A stretch of DNA of 64,000 nucleotides from Gordonibacter pamelaeae (GCF_042665095.1 NZ_JBHTBV010000010.1); one strand, 5' to 3'. Counted from the first letter of the stretch, positions 42,846 to 52,811 are shown. Numbers and translations are program-made. The notes: generated by a model from the sequence alone, not told the origin.

Positions 42846-44576
42846 TTACGCCTTCGTCGACGCCTCGTCGCCCAAGGAGCCGAGCGAAGCCCGGGCAGCC
42901 TTGTTCTTCGCCGACTGGATGCCGCCGAAGATGAAGAAGTACAGGAACGGGAGGAGCAGGCCGATGGCCATGAGCGGCAGCGCGTAGGGCTGCTTCGACC
43001 AGTTCGGCACGATGAGCGGGCAGGCGATGCAGAGGATGGCAAGGACGGCCACGATCACCAACATGACGATGAAGCGCATGTTGCCGTCCTTCTCGGAATT
43101 GCCCATCCTCTCCTCTTCGGCCGCGAGCTGGTCCATGGACTTGCCGGCGGTTTCCTTCACGAACATGACCGTGCAGATGAAGCCCAGGGCGAACGGGACG
43201 ATGAGCACGAGCACGACCATCGACCAGTTGGTGGCGCCAGTGGCGGTCTGGAACAGCGCCATGCCGGCGATGCCGCCGAGCACGATGGAGGAGGCGGAGC
43301 CGCCGAAGCGGGCGAACGCCTGGCACCAGGACGTGCCGGTGTTGCGGATAGCCGTGGGATAGCTCTCGGGCATGAGGGGCTGGACGGCCGTGATGGCGTA
43401 GTTCAGCGCGAAGCCGAAGAGCAGCATGAGGGCGATGCACAGGCCCATGTTGTTCGGGGCCACGAAGATGGAGCACAGGATGATGGCCACGATGCAGAAC
43501 AGCCAGGCACCGGCGAGGTTGCGCTTGCGGCCGATCTTGTCGGACACGAAGCCCACCGCGATGTTGGAGGCGATGGCCGCCACGTTGTTCCAGGTCTGGA
43601 GCGCGACGGAGTCAGCCTGCGAGTAGCCCAGGCCCACGAACCACGTGGGGATCCAGGCGTTCATGCCGTACACGCAGAACTGGCCGACGAAGTAGGCGGA
43701 CCAGATGGCGCAGGTCGCCACGATGAACTTGCTCGAGAACAGAACCGACGGGCCGGTCTTGGCGGGCTTCGGCGGAACGATCAGCAGAGCGGGGTCGTAC
43801 TCGTGGGACGTGTGGCGCGTGGCCTGCTCGATCTGGGTGAGGCGCTTGCAGGCCATCTCCTTGTTGCCGGAGTTGGCGTACCAGTGCGGGGTCTCGTGCA
43901 TCGTGAAGATGAGGATGATGCCGTAGATCAGCGGGATGCCGCCGATCAGGTAGCACAGGCGCCAGTTGGCGTACATGGTGGCGGTGCCGCCATCGGCCAG
44001 GGCGTAGGTGACCTGGTTGGTGAAGTCGCCGAGCAGCGGTGTGGCCGCGTTGCAGATCGGGTTGGCGATGAGGCCGGCCAGAACCCAGCCGACGACCATG
44101 AACGCCATGCCGAACGTGACGAAGACGCCACGCTGCTTGGAGGGCATGCTCTCGGAGAACACCGTGGTGACCACCGGGATGCAGGAGCCCACGCCAAAGC
44201 CGGCGATCAGGCGGAACGCGGCGAAGAACGCCAGGTCGTTCGCGAACGCCTGCGGCAGCGTGAACAGGCCGTAGAACATGACGGCAGCGATCAGCGTCTT
44301 CTTACGGCCGATCTTGTCGGACATGATGCCGCCGACGGCGCCGCCGAGCACCATGCCCAGCAGGCCCCACGTGGTCAGCGAGCCCATGAGCGCGCCCGGG
44401 TTCGCGTTGTCGGGCCAGAACGTATGGGCCACGAACATGTTGGTCGAATTGACGATCATGAAGTCGTAGCCGTCGAAGATCATGGCAAAGGCCAGCAGCA
44501 CGAACACGACCCACGTGTGCTTGCTGATGCCGATGGAGTCGATGACTTCTGAGATCGTGAACTCTTTTTTATCCAT
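42846..44576 (-). CDS. MFS transporter, aromatic acid:H+ symporter-like
   Basis: A 576-residue major facilitator carrier. DGYDFMIVNSTN in TM1 and GGIMSDKIGRKK plus GFVSDKIGRKRN (loops 2-3 and 8-9) are typical of the AAHS/metabolite:H+ symporter branch, which takes up benzoate-like acids. Beyond the usual 12 helices it has a C-terminal extension with about two further hydrophobic segments (IVMLVIVAVLAILCIACPLIV, ALPLMAIGLLLPFLYFFIFG). It differs from the OxlT-like carriers at the left. Its place between the cluster-less molybdoenzyme and a LuxR regulator suggests import of an aromatic substrate. Confidence 0.85.
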   Translation of the reverse strand: MDKKEFTISEVIDSIGISKHTWVVFVLLAFAMIFDGYDFMIVNSTNMFVAHTFWPDNANPGALMGSLTTWGLLGMVLGGAVGGIMSDKIGRKKTLIAAVMFYGLFTLPQAFANDLAFFAAFRLIAGFGVGSCIPVVTTVFSESMPSKQRGVFVTFGMAFMVVGWVLAGLIANPICNAATPLLGDFTNQVTYALADGGTATMYANWRLCYLIGGIPLIYGIILIFTMHETPHWYANSGNKEMACKRLTQIEQATRHTSHEYDPALLIVPPKPAKTGPSVLFSSKFIVATCAIWSAYFVGQFCVYGMNAWIPTWFVGLGYSQADSVALQTWNNVAAIASNIAVGFVSDKIGRKRNLAGAWLFCIVAIILCSIFVAPNNMGLCIALMLLFGFALNYAITAVQPLMPESYPTAIRNTGTSWCQAFARFGGSASSIVLGGIAGMALFQTATGATNWSMVVLVLIVPFALGFICTVMFVKETAGKSMDQLAAEEERMGNSEKDGNMRFIVMLVIVAVLAILCIACPLIVPNWSKQPYALPLMAIGLLLPFLYFFIFGGIQSAKNKAARASLGSLGDEASTKA

Positions 44577-45264
44577 CAGTCCCTCCTTTTGAGGTAACTC
44601 GTATGATAAGAAGCCGGATCGTCCGTCCGTCGCGCAACGCGACGTGCGGCGCCCCAGCGCTTACGCTTCCCCTTCGCGCAGTGGCAAGACTGGAACCGCA
44701 ACGCACCTTCAGGAAATTACGGACGCTTCAGTATTGCATGAATAACTGATGCTTCCGTAGTTTCGACCACCGTCCCTCAACGATGATCGCCACCTGCCTT
44801 CAAGGCCGTGCCGCCCTCCAGAAGAAACGACTGCGCCCATCCCCCTTCCACGATTCTCTTTCCCGATCGCGTTATTTCCTTTTGCGCAAGAGACCGAAAC
44901 GGCCGAAAGCATGCAAAAGAAATATCCAAGACGAAGGGTACGAAACGCGGGTCGGGCGGTCATCCTCTCGCAGGTACGCTTTACCGACGGGGCATCGACC
45001 CCTGGGATCGATTTATCGAAGGCGCCTTTTCCGGCATTCGCCCCCGGCAACGGGGCCCGGCACCGCACGGGGACGCGGCGGGGCGGCGGGGCGCGCCGGG
45101 CAGCCGGAGGAAGGCGGCGGGCGCGGCAGGGGGCAGGCGGCCCGCGCCGCGCCCCGGCCACCGCGCTGCGGCACCCGGTCGCAGGAAAAGCCGCCCTCGC
45201 GCGCGAGGAGGATTCCCGCAGGCGCCCAGGCGCTGCCCTGCACGATGTAAAAGTGGTTCGCAAC

Positions 45265-45286
45265 ATCGTCCCGAGAGGTTGATTTC
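45265..45286. promoter_or_regulatory. Putative regulator site, copy 2
   Basis: CATCGTCCC-NN-GAGGTTGATTT, about 70 nt upstream of the LuxR promoter; partner of the block at 41868-41889. Confidence 0.5.
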
Positions 45287-45337
45287 TATCGTCCTATGGG
45301 CATAGACGGCCCAATAACCCCAGGTAAGGAGACAATG

Positions 45338-45382
45338 AACGGGTTTCTCCCGTTTGAACCCCGCCCCAGAAACGTATATAGT
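45338..45382 (+). promoter_or_regulatory. LuxR gene promoter with overlapping inverted repeat
   Basis: TTGAAC (45354-45359), 17-nt spacer, TATAGT (45377-45382). An AACGGG-N5-CCCGTT inverted repeat (45338-45354) touches the -35 box and could be an operator. Confidence 0.6.
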
Positions 45383-45513
45383 GGAGGCCATCGGTCGAAT
45401 CGGCGCGGCAAACGGCGCCGACAGGGGCAGCGGCACTCGCAGTAACATCATCCGACCGAGAAGACTATGTCCGATGATCACCTCGACAGGGGAATGTGAG
45501 GATACTAACGCTC

Positions 45514-47337
45514 ATGGCCATCAACCTCCCGCGTATCAGCATCACCGTAGACGACAATCGAGGCATGGGGACGCAGGGGGAGCTAAATATCCTTTCCCTG
45601 GGCTTCGGCATACACCAGGCCTGGATCTATGCCGCCATGTTCGGGACGAACTCCATCTTCCAGATGCCCGCTCCCGAAGGCCTTTTCGGCCACAGCAGCT
45701 CCTTCGTCTCGTACGTCTTCCTCATCTCCATCGTGGTGTTCGGGCTGTCGCTTCTGTTCGCCGCCATCACCGACCAGAAGCTCCTCAAGCTCTACACCGC
45801 CAAGCGCGTGCTGTTCGGGGCGGGCATCCTCACCTCGGCGGGCACGTTCGCCGTGTTCGCCGCCACGCTGCCCGGGGCACTCGGCATAGCGGCCACCGTG
45901 TTCGCCGGCGTGTCCACGGGCATCGGATCGGCGTTGCTGCTGCTGTTCTGGGGCACCGCCTACTCGCGTCATGGCGCCGCCACCATCGTCATGAACACGG
46001 CCGTGGCCATCGTCATAGCCGTGGCCATCTACTCCATCGCGCTCCACGTGGTGCCCGCGCCCTTCTCGGGCGTGCTCACCGCCTGCCTGCCGCTGCTGGA
46101 GCTGCCCATCCTGTGGCACCTCACGCCGGTGAGCTACGCCGTGCGCCACGCCATACCCATCTTCAACCCGCTGCCGGTGCACAAAGGGCCGTTCTGCCTG
46201 CGCTTCGCGCTCCCGGTGCTGCTGTTCGGCTTCGCGTTGGGCGCGCTCCGCTCGCTGTCCACGCAGGTCATCTTGCCGTCGTCCGACCTCACCACGCAGC
46301 TGCTGGCGCTGTTCGCCGGCGGTGCGGCCACCGTGCTGCTGCTGGTGACCACGTTCTCCATCGACAAGCGCAGCCACTGGGATTTCCTGTTCCGGCCGCT
46401 TGTCCCGTTCATCGCCATCACGCTGTTCTTCCTGCCGTCGCTCGCGCTGGACAACTCCATGATCGCGGCGCTCGTGCTGCTCACCGGCTACATGTGCTTC
46501 GAAGCGCTCATGTGGGTGTTCTTCAGCGAGCTGTCGCAGGAGTTCCGCCTGTCGCCCATCTTCGTGTTCGGCATCGGGCGCGGCTGCCTGGCCCTGGGCT
46601 CGATAGCCGGGTCGCTGTCGATGGCCGACCCCGCATTCCTGTCGTCCCTCTCGCCGTTCGGCGAGGCCGGCGGCGCCGTGCTCATCATGCTGGCCATGGT
46701 GGTGGCGTACGCGCTGCTGCCCCGTGTGCGCGACATCAAGCGCATCGTGGTGAAGGGCGGGCGCGATTTCGATGCCATAGAGTCCTTCAACCATCAGATA
46801 GAGAGGGTTGTCTGGGCTTCGCGCCGCACGAGCGCGGACGCGTCCGACGACGGTGCCGAGACGGAGGCTCTGCCGCTGCCCACGCCCGGAACGCTCTTCG
46901 GCATGGGCTCGGTGCCGGCCGAGACGCCGTCAGACCTCCCCACCTACGGCTCGGCCGGCACTCCCGGCTGGCGCGCCGCCAGCATAGGAAGCGCGACGCC
47001 GTCCAAGCTGGCGGCGGACACCCAGCTGGCCAAGGAACCGGCGAAAGAGGCTTCCAAGGAGCCGGACGCGGCCTCATCCGAGGCCGAGCGCTCGCGCAAA
47101 AGCGGGCGGTTCCGTTCGCAATGCGAGGTCATCGCCGACCGCTACCTGCTGTCACGGCGCGAGACCGAGGTCATGTTCCTGTTGGCCAAGGGGCACAACG
47201 CCGCCTACATCCAGGACAAGCTGTGCATTTCCAAGAGCACGGCCAAGACGCACATCAGCCACATCTACCGCAAGCTGGACATCCACAACCAGCAGGAGCT
47301 GCTGTCCATGGTGGAGGACGCGCGCGACGAGCTTTAG
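45514..47337 (+). CDS. Membrane-bound LuxR-family transcriptional regulator
   Basis: A 607-residue regulator. About 12 hydrophobic segments fill residues 25-420, a polar Ala/Pro/Ser-rich linker follows, and the LuxR helix-turn-helix ends the protein (LSRRETEVMFLLAKGHN, ISKSTAKTHISHIYRKLD). It is presumed to sense a ligand in or across the membrane and control nearby molybdoenzyme and transporter genes. ATG at 45514 was chosen; GTG at 45496, six codons upstream, has a closer AGGGG and is a fair alternative. It is an intact counterpart of the broken gene at 6086-7725. Confidence 0.88.
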   Translation: MAINLPRISITVDDNRGMGTQGELNILSLGFGIHQAWIYAAMFGTNSIFQMPAPEGLFGHSSSFVSYVFLISIVVFGLSLLFAAITDQKLLKLYTAKRVLFGAGILTSAGTFAVFAATLPGALGIAATVFAGVSTGIGSALLLLFWGTAYSRHGAATIVMNTAVAIVIAVAIYSIALHVVPAPFSGVLTACLPLLELPILWHLTPVSYAVRHAIPIFNPLPVHKGPFCLRFALPVLLFGFALGALRSLSTQVILPSSDLTTQLLALFAGGAATVLLLVTTFSIDKRSHWDFLFRPLVPFIAITLFFLPSLALDNSMIAALVLLTGYMCFEALMWVFFSELSQEFRLSPIFVFGIGRGCLALGSIAGSLSMADPAFLSSLSPFGEAGGAVLIMLAMVVAYALLPRVRDIKRIVVKGGRDFDAIESFNHQIERVVWASRRTSADASDDGAETEALPLPTPGTLFGMGSVPAETPSDLPTYGSAGTPGWRAASIGSATPSKLAADTQLAKEPAKEASKEPDAASSEAERSRKSGRFRSQCEVIADRYLLSRRETEVMFLLAKGHNAAYIQDKLCISKSTAKTHISHIYRKLDIHNQQELLSMVEDARDEL

Positions 47338-47378
47338 GCGCGCGGCTGCGGCCCTCGACAGGGCCGCCCCATGGGACA

Positions 47379-47409
47379 GGGGCAGGGACGAGGGCCCCGT
47401 CCCTGCCCC
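47379..47409. terminator. Bidirectional terminator
   Basis: GGGGCAGGGACG / CGTCCCTGCCCC, 12 bp with a 7-nt loop, between the convergent LuxR and DegV genes. Confidence 0.7.
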
Positions 47410-47431
47410 ATGCTCGACCCGCCAGCCCCGC

Positions 47432-48286
47432 CTACGACAGGTCCAAGCCGGGGCACGCGCCCAGGTCGACCGCCTGAACGGCGATGCAGCTTGGTCCGCC
47501 CTGCGTGATGAAGGCCGGGCCGAGCTCGAACAGGCCGAAGCGGCACCCCGGCAGGCGTCCCTCCAGGTAGGCGAGCGCCTCGGCTGCCTGGTCGGGGTTG
47601 TCGGCGTGGCTCACGCTCACGTAGTATCCCTCGCCCACCCCGCGTCCCTCGAAGTCGGCCGCAACGGCCGCGATCGCCTTCTTGAACGAGCGGGCGATGG
47701 CGAGCTTGCCCAGCCTCCGGCCGTCGTCGGTCTGCTCCATCACGGGAAACGCCTTCACCAGGTGTGCGAACTTGGCCGCAAGGGGCGTGAGACGTCCGCC
47801 GCGGCGCAGGTAGTCGAAGTCCTCGGGGATGAGGCAGGAGCGCGTGGTGCCCATCATGGCCCCCAGACGTCCCACGACCTCCTCCGCTCCGAGGCCCTGC
47901 CCGCCCAGCTGCACGGCGTAGCACGCGAGCGCCCGGTGCGGCACGCAGAGGGTCCGCGTGTTCAGCACGTGCACGCGCTCGGGGTGCCGCGCCTGGGCGC
48001 GCAGGCCGCAGGCCACCTCGTAGGCGCCGGACAGGCCGTCGGCCATGGCCAGGTGCACCACTTCCTCGTCCGTGTCGTAGGCCGCCAGCGTGAGCGCAGG
48101 CGGCGGGGAGGCGCTCTGGGGAAGGGCTCCGGCGCGCACGAGGGCCAGGAACTCCTCCGACGAGATATCCTCGTACTCGAGCCAGGTGGTTCCGTCTATG
48201 GACACGGTCAGCGGAAGCACGGTCATGCCGCGCCTCGCCCCCTCCTCCACGGAGAACATCACGGATGAGTCGGCCACGATCCTCAT
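47432..48286 (-). CDS. DegV family protein (fatty-acid-binding)
   Basis: A 284-residue DegV-fold protein: MRIVADSSVMFSVEEG start, FLALVRAGALPQSASPPP and the LAMADGLSGAYEVA block typical of the family, and a C-terminal domain with GPAFITQGGPSCIAVQ. DegV/FakB proteins bind a single fatty acid, often for delivery to a kinase; no FakA is nearby. The ribosome site at this ATG is weak. It precedes a strong terminator. Confidence 0.82.
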   Translation of the reverse strand: MRIVADSSVMFSVEEGARRGMTVLPLTVSIDGTTWLEYEDISSEEFLALVRAGALPQSASPPPALTLAAYDTDEEVVHLAMADGLSGAYEVACGLRAQARHPERVHVLNTRTLCVPHRALACYAVQLGGQGLGAEEVVGRLGAMMGTTRSCLIPEDFDYLRRGGRLTPLAAKFAHLVKAFPVMEQTDDGRRLGKLAIARSFKKAIAAVAADFEGRGVGEGYYVSVSHADNPDQAAEALAYLEGRLPGCRFGLFELGPAFITQGGPSCIAVQAVDLGACPGLDLS

Positions 48287-48439
48287 GGCGGGCCTGCTTT
48301 CTCCTCGTCGTCGTCAGGGTGCGCACCGCCCCCCGCGGTATCGCGCACCCCCGTTCAATTCCATCATGCAGGATCAGGCCGCAACAAGCAAGGCCGCTGC
48401 GAAAAAAGCGCGCGGCACCGCACCGTCGGGCCCTGCTTC

Positions 48440-50803
48440 CTACGCGCCGATCTTCACGATGGGCGCGTAGTCCTTCAGCAGCTTCTTCGTCTGGCCCGAT
48501 TTGGCGAATTTCACATAGAGCGTGTCGCCGTCCACCTTCGTCACCTTGCCGCGGCCGAACGTCTTGTGGTCCACGGAGTCGCCGGTGGCGAACGCCATCT
48601 TCGCCGCGGCCTTCTTGCCCGCCTCGGGGCGCGCGTACGCCTCTGATCGGACGGAGGGGCGACGGTCGGAGCGGCCGGCGGAACCCGAGGCGCTTGAGCG
48701 GCCGAACACGCGGCCCTCCCCCGCCTCGGCGCCGGAGCCCGCGATGCCGCGGCGGCTGCCGCGCTTCTCCCAGCCCGTGCCGCTGAAGCCCGCCGACCCC
48801 ACGCCGGAGGACTGGCGCAGCTCGGAGGGGATCTCCTGGATGAAGCGCGACATCGGGTTCGCCGACGCCTGCCCGAAGATCTGGCGCTGCGAGGCGCAGG
48901 TGAGGAACAGGCGCTTGCGGGCGCGCGTGATGGCCACGTAGGCCAGGCGGCGCTCCTCCTCGATGCTCGCCGCATCGCCCACCGAGTTCATGTGCGGGAA
49001 CAGCGTCTCCTCCATGCCAGCCACGAACACGCAGTCGAACTCGAGGCCCTTCGACGAGTGCACGGTCATGAGCGTGACCGCGTTGCCGTCCTCCGCCACC
49101 GTGTCGAGGTCGGTGCGCAGGCGCACCCACTCGATGAAGTCCGCGAGCGAGTCGCCCCGCAGCACGCGCGTGGGCGCCGCGTCCGCAGCAGCCCCGTCGT
49201 CGCCCCCTGTCGTGGGGGCCGCGTAGTCCGCGTCCTCGTCGTCGTGGGTGCTCACGAACTCGTCCACCACGCCCAGGAACTCCTGGATGTTCTCGATACG
49301 CCCGCGCGCCTCGTCGGTGTTCTCGGCCTGCAGCGCACCGATGAGGCCGCTCTTGTCGATGACGGCCTCGATGACCTTGCGCAGGTCGCCGCCGTAGGTG
49401 CGCGCCTCGTTGATCAGGCCCACGAACGAGGCCACGGACTGGCGCGTGGAGGCGCGCAGCTCCGGGTCGACGATAGCGAGCTCGGCCGCCTCGATGAACG
49501 GCATGTCCATCTCGCGCCCGAACTGCTCGATGCGCTCGATGGTGGTCTTGCCGATGCCGCGGCGCGGCACGTTGACCACGCGCTTGGCGGCGATGTCGTC
49601 GGCCGGGTTCACGATGAGCGTGAGGTAGGCCATGACGTCGCGGATCTCGGCGCGGTCGAAGAAGCGCGTGCCGCCCACGATGCGGTAGGGCACGCCGGCG
49701 CGCAGCAGCATGTCCTCCAGCATGCGGGACTGGGCGTTCGTGCGGTAGAACACGGCCACCTGGTTGTACGTGAGACCGGCCGCGCGCTGCTTCTCTATCT
49801 CGCCGGCTATCCAGCGGCCCTCGTCGCGCTCGTCGGAGGCCAGGTACACGTTGATCTTCTCGCCGTCCTCCGAGGCCGTGAACAGCTTCTTCTGCTTGCG
49901 GTGCTGGTTGTTCGCGATGACGGCGTTGGCCGCGGCCAGGACGTTGCCCACGCTGCGGTAGTTCTGCTCCAGCTTCACCACGTGGGCGTTCGGGTAGTCC
50001 TGCTCGAACTCCAGGATGTTGCGCAGGTCGGCGCCACGCCACGAGTAGATGGACTGGTCGTCGTCGCCCACCACCATGATGTTCTTGTGCCCCTCCGCCA
50101 AAAGCTGCGTGATGGCGTACTGGGCGTGGTTCGTGTCCTGGTACTCGTCCACCATGAGGTAGCGGAAGCGCTGCTGGTAGGCGGCGCGCACGTCCTCGTG
50201 GTTCTTGAGCAGCAGGTAGGCGTAGAGCAAGAGGTCGTCGAAGTCGAAGGCGTTCGCGGCCTTGAGGCGCTCCTGCAGGCGCGCGTACACGCGCGCGGCC
50301 ACCTTCCCCACCGGGTCGGAGGCCTGATTCTCGAAGTCGCCCGGCACCACGAGCTCGTTCTTCGCCGTGGAAATGCGGTTCATGAGCGCGTTCGCCGGGA
50401 AGCGCTTCGGATCGATGTCCAGCTCGGCCATGATCTCCTTGTACAGGCGCTTCTGGTCGTCCACATCGTAGATGGTGAAGTTGCGCGTGAAGCCCAGGCG
50501 CTCCGCGTCGGCGCGCAGGATGCGCACGCACATGCTGTGGAACGTGGACACCCACATGCCGCGGCAGCGCGGACCCACCAGGCCGGCCAGGCGCTCGCGC
50601 ATCTCGGCGGCCGCCTTGTTCGTGAACGTGATGGCCAGGATCTCCCAAGGCGCCACCCCGTGGTTCTCGATGAGGTTGGCAATGCGGTACGTGAGCACGC
50701 GCGTCTTGCCCGAGCCGGCGCCGGCGAGTACGAGCAGCGGCCCGTCGATGGTGACGACCGCCTCGCGCTGCGGCCCGTTCAGGGTTTCGATGTCGATTGG
50801 CAT
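48440..50803 (-). CDS. pcrA: ATP-dependent DNA helicase PcrA/UvrD
   Basis: A 787-residue superfamily 1 helicase. Motif I GAGSGKT, motif II VDEYQDTN, motif III GDDDQSIYSWRG, motif IV region LEQNYRS, motif V TVHSSKGLEF and motif VI AYVAITRARKRL are present. The C-terminal Gly/Ser/Arg-rich linker leads to a Tudor-like tail (GDSVDHKTFGRGKVTKVDGDTLYVKFA) that binds RNA polymerase in PcrA. It acts in repair and in removing stalled complexes. Confidence 0.94.
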   Translation of the reverse strand: MPIDIETLNGPQREAVVTIDGPLLVLAGAGSGKTRVLTYRIANLIENHGVAPWEILAITFTNKAAAEMRERLAGLVGPRCRGMWVSTFHSMCVRILRADAERLGFTRNFTIYDVDDQKRLYKEIMAELDIDPKRFPANALMNRISTAKNELVVPGDFENQASDPVGKVAARVYARLQERLKAANAFDFDDLLLYAYLLLKNHEDVRAAYQQRFRYLMVDEYQDTNHAQYAITQLLAEGHKNIMVVGDDDQSIYSWRGADLRNILEFEQDYPNAHVVKLEQNYRSVGNVLAAANAVIANNQHRKQKKLFTASEDGEKINVYLASDERDEGRWIAGEIEKQRAAGLTYNQVAVFYRTNAQSRMLEDMLLRAGVPYRIVGGTRFFDRAEIRDVMAYLTLIVNPADDIAAKRVVNVPRRGIGKTTIERIEQFGREMDMPFIEAAELAIVDPELRASTRQSVASFVGLINEARTYGGDLRKVIEAVIDKSGLIGALQAENTDEARGRIENIQEFLGVVDEFVSTHDDEDADYAAPTTGGDDGAAADAAPTRVLRGDSLADFIEWVRLRTDLDTVAEDGNAVTLMTVHSSKGLEFDCVFVAGMEETLFPHMNSVGDAASIEEERRLAYVAITRARKRLFLTCASQRQIFGQASANPMSRFIQEIPSELRQSSGVGSAGFSGTGWEKRGSRRGIAGSGAEAGEGRVFGRSSASGSAGRSDRRPSVRSEAYARPEAGKKAAAKMAFATGDSVDHKTFGRGKVTKVDGDTLYVKFAKSGQTKKLLKDYAPIVKIGA

Positions 50804-50909
50804 GTGAGCAGTCTCCTACGGATGGAGGTGAAATCAAGCTTCCGTATTCTACCGCTTTTCCCGCAGGGCGACGGGCAAACGCGCGCAATCTGCGCAAGCG
50901 CCCGTCCCG

Positions 50910-52646
50910 CTATGCGTACGCCTCGGCCAGCTCGTCGAGCGGGGCGGCGGGCTCGTCGTCGCCGGGGCGGCCGGCGCCGAGGGAGTCGCGCCACATGGAC
51001 AGCTCCGCGCCGTGCTCCACGAGGTTCGAGCACTCGTTGCCCGCGCGCTCGAGCCCGAGCAGCAGCTGGTTGTACACGGCCTTGTTCTCGGGCGCGCACT
51101 GGCGGCTGCTCACGCGGCGGAAGTGGGCTTTGCGGGCCTTGCTCTGGCGCTTGATGATGGCGCGCCGGCGCTCGTCGAGCACCTGCTCGGATGCCGCATC
51201 CTGGTCGCTTAGGAACCGCAGTACCGCATCGTACATCTCCGACACCATGGCAGCGCTCTCAGCCAGCTCCTCGCGCGCCTCGTCCGAGAACGGCTTCTTG
51301 GATGCGAGGTTCTCGCCGTAGAGCCCGGCCACCTCGCCGCAGCGCGAGCCGATGCGGCCCACTGCGTCCACGATGGACATGAGATCGGTGATCTCGGCCG
51401 CCTGCCGCTCCGAGGTCGCGCCGGCGCTTAGCAGCTCCACCGCGTAGTTCGCAAGCTCCACCTCCGCGGCCTCCACCTGGGCGCAGTCGCCTTGCAGGGC
51501 CTTGAGCGCGGCGGCGTCCCGGCTCGCGACGGCCCCGGGCAGCGTCTCCAGCATGGAGCCCACCTTGTCGCAGAACTTCTGCAGCTCCTCGCCGAACATG
51601 CGGATGGCGAACACCGGCTGGCCGAGGATGTTCTCGTCGAGCGTGACGAGCGCGCCCGGCCCGTGCTCTTCCTCCTTGCCCGGAACGAGGAACGTGACGA
51701 TCTTCACCATCACGCCCAGAAGCGGCAGCCACAGAAGCGTGCAGACGACGTTGAAGGTGGTGTGGGCGTTCGCGATCTGCCGTGCGATGACGTCGAGCTC
51801 GGGACCCGGCGTGATGAGCTGCACGAACGAGGCGAGCACTGGCACGAACCAGATGAACAGAAACGCGCCCGTGATGTTGAACACGCTGTGCGCCACGGCC
51901 GTGCGCTTCGCGTCGCGCGACTGCCCGATGCAGGCCAGAAGCGCGGTGATGGTGGTGCCTATGTTGTCGCCCAGCAGGATGGGGATGGAGCCCTGGAGGC
52001 CCAGCACGCTGGTCACGCCGTCGGGGCCGGGCTGCGAGGCGAAGCTCTGCAGCACCGCGATGGTGGCGCTGGAGCTCTGCACGACGAGCGTCATCACGGT
52101 GCCTACCACCACGCCGAGCGCGGGAATGTCCTTCACCTGGTCGATCATGGACAGGAACACGTCGCTCTGCGCGAGAGGCTTCATGACGGCGCCCATCGTG
52201 TCGATGCCCACGAACAGGAGGCCGAACGCGAACACGGTCTGCCCGATGTTCTTGACGCGCTCGTCCTTCGCCACGAACCACACGATGAAGCCCACGAACA
52301 CGATGAGCCAGATGTAGTCGCTGATCTTGAACGCCATGAGCTGGGCCGTCATCGTGGTGCCGATGTTCGCGCCGAAGATGACCGCAATGGCCTGGCGCAT
52401 GGTCATGAGGCGCGCGCTCACGAAGCCGATGGCCATGACCGTGGTGGCGCTGGAGCTCTGCAGCACGGCGGTGACCACCGCACCGGCCAGCACGCCGAGC
52501 ACGGGATTGGAGGTGAGCAGGGACAGGATCGACTTCATCTTGGCGCCGGCGGCCTTCTGCAGGCCCTCGGACATCATGTTCATGCCGAACAGGAACACAG
52601 CCAGTCCGCCCAAGAGGCCGAACACGGTTTCCATCGGAGCGTTCAC
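50910..52646 (-). CDS. Na/Pi cotransporter family protein with PhoU-like tail
   Basis: A 578-residue membrane protein with two inverted QSSSAT repeats (LQSSSATTVM near 65 and VQSSSATIAV near 210), the substrate signature of the NptA/SLC34 family, and a cytosolic C-terminal helical PhoU-like domain (about 350-560). It takes up phosphate with sodium. The start is GTG after AAGGGGAG. It follows the aromatic biosynthesis pair on the same strand at 52812 but is not obviously linked to it. Confidence 0.88.
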   Translation of the reverse strand: MNAPMETVFGLLGGLAVFLFGMNMMSEGLQKAAGAKMKSILSLLTSNPVLGVLAGAVVTAVLQSSSATTVMAIGFVSARLMTMRQAIAVIFGANIGTTMTAQLMAFKISDYIWLIVFVGFIVWFVAKDERVKNIGQTVFAFGLLFVGIDTMGAVMKPLAQSDVFLSMIDQVKDIPALGVVVGTVMTLVVQSSSATIAVLQSFASQPGPDGVTSVLGLQGSIPILLGDNIGTTITALLACIGQSRDAKRTAVAHSVFNITGAFLFIWFVPVLASFVQLITPGPELDVIARQIANAHTTFNVVCTLLWLPLLGVMVKIVTFLVPGKEEEHGPGALVTLDENILGQPVFAIRMFGEELQKFCDKVGSMLETLPGAVASRDAAALKALQGDCAQVEAAEVELANYAVELLSAGATSERQAAEITDLMSIVDAVGRIGSRCGEVAGLYGENLASKKPFSDEAREELAESAAMVSEMYDAVLRFLSDQDAASEQVLDERRRAIIKRQSKARKAHFRRVSSRQCAPENKAVYNQLLLGLERAGNECSNLVEHGAELSMWRDSLGAGRPGDDEPAAPLDELAEAYA

Positions 52647-52811
52647 GCGGGACTCCCCTTCGCATCAGTCGGTTGCAGCGTCAGTGCGCGTGAGTCGAAA
52701 GGATACCGGGTGGACGGTAAGGCCTTCGTCAAGGGAAGGTAAAGCTCGGGTAAAGTTTTTACGAACAGGGCGCATCCGGCGGGTTTCCGCCCGTCGGATG
52801 CGCCCGATCCT

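Larger units (their letters stand above)
44577..45495. other. Long divergent control region between MFS carrier and LuxR gene
   Basis: 919 nt with no believable gene; overlapping open frames here have Arg/Ala/Pro-rich products and no ribosome sites. Composition swings from AT-richer (44680-44960) to very GC-rich (45030-45240). The right part has the shared block (45265-45286), an inverted repeat and a good promoter for the LuxR gene (45354-45382). Confidence 0.5.

Noticed and set aside
44709..45266. Open frames in the gap between carrier and LuxR genes
   Set aside because: No ribosome sites, biased composition, overlapping alternatives in several frames.
47334..50897. 1187-codon minus-strand open frame over the DegV and PcrA genes
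   Set aside because: Out-of-frame read of two real genes, Arg/Gly/His-rich and without known motifs.
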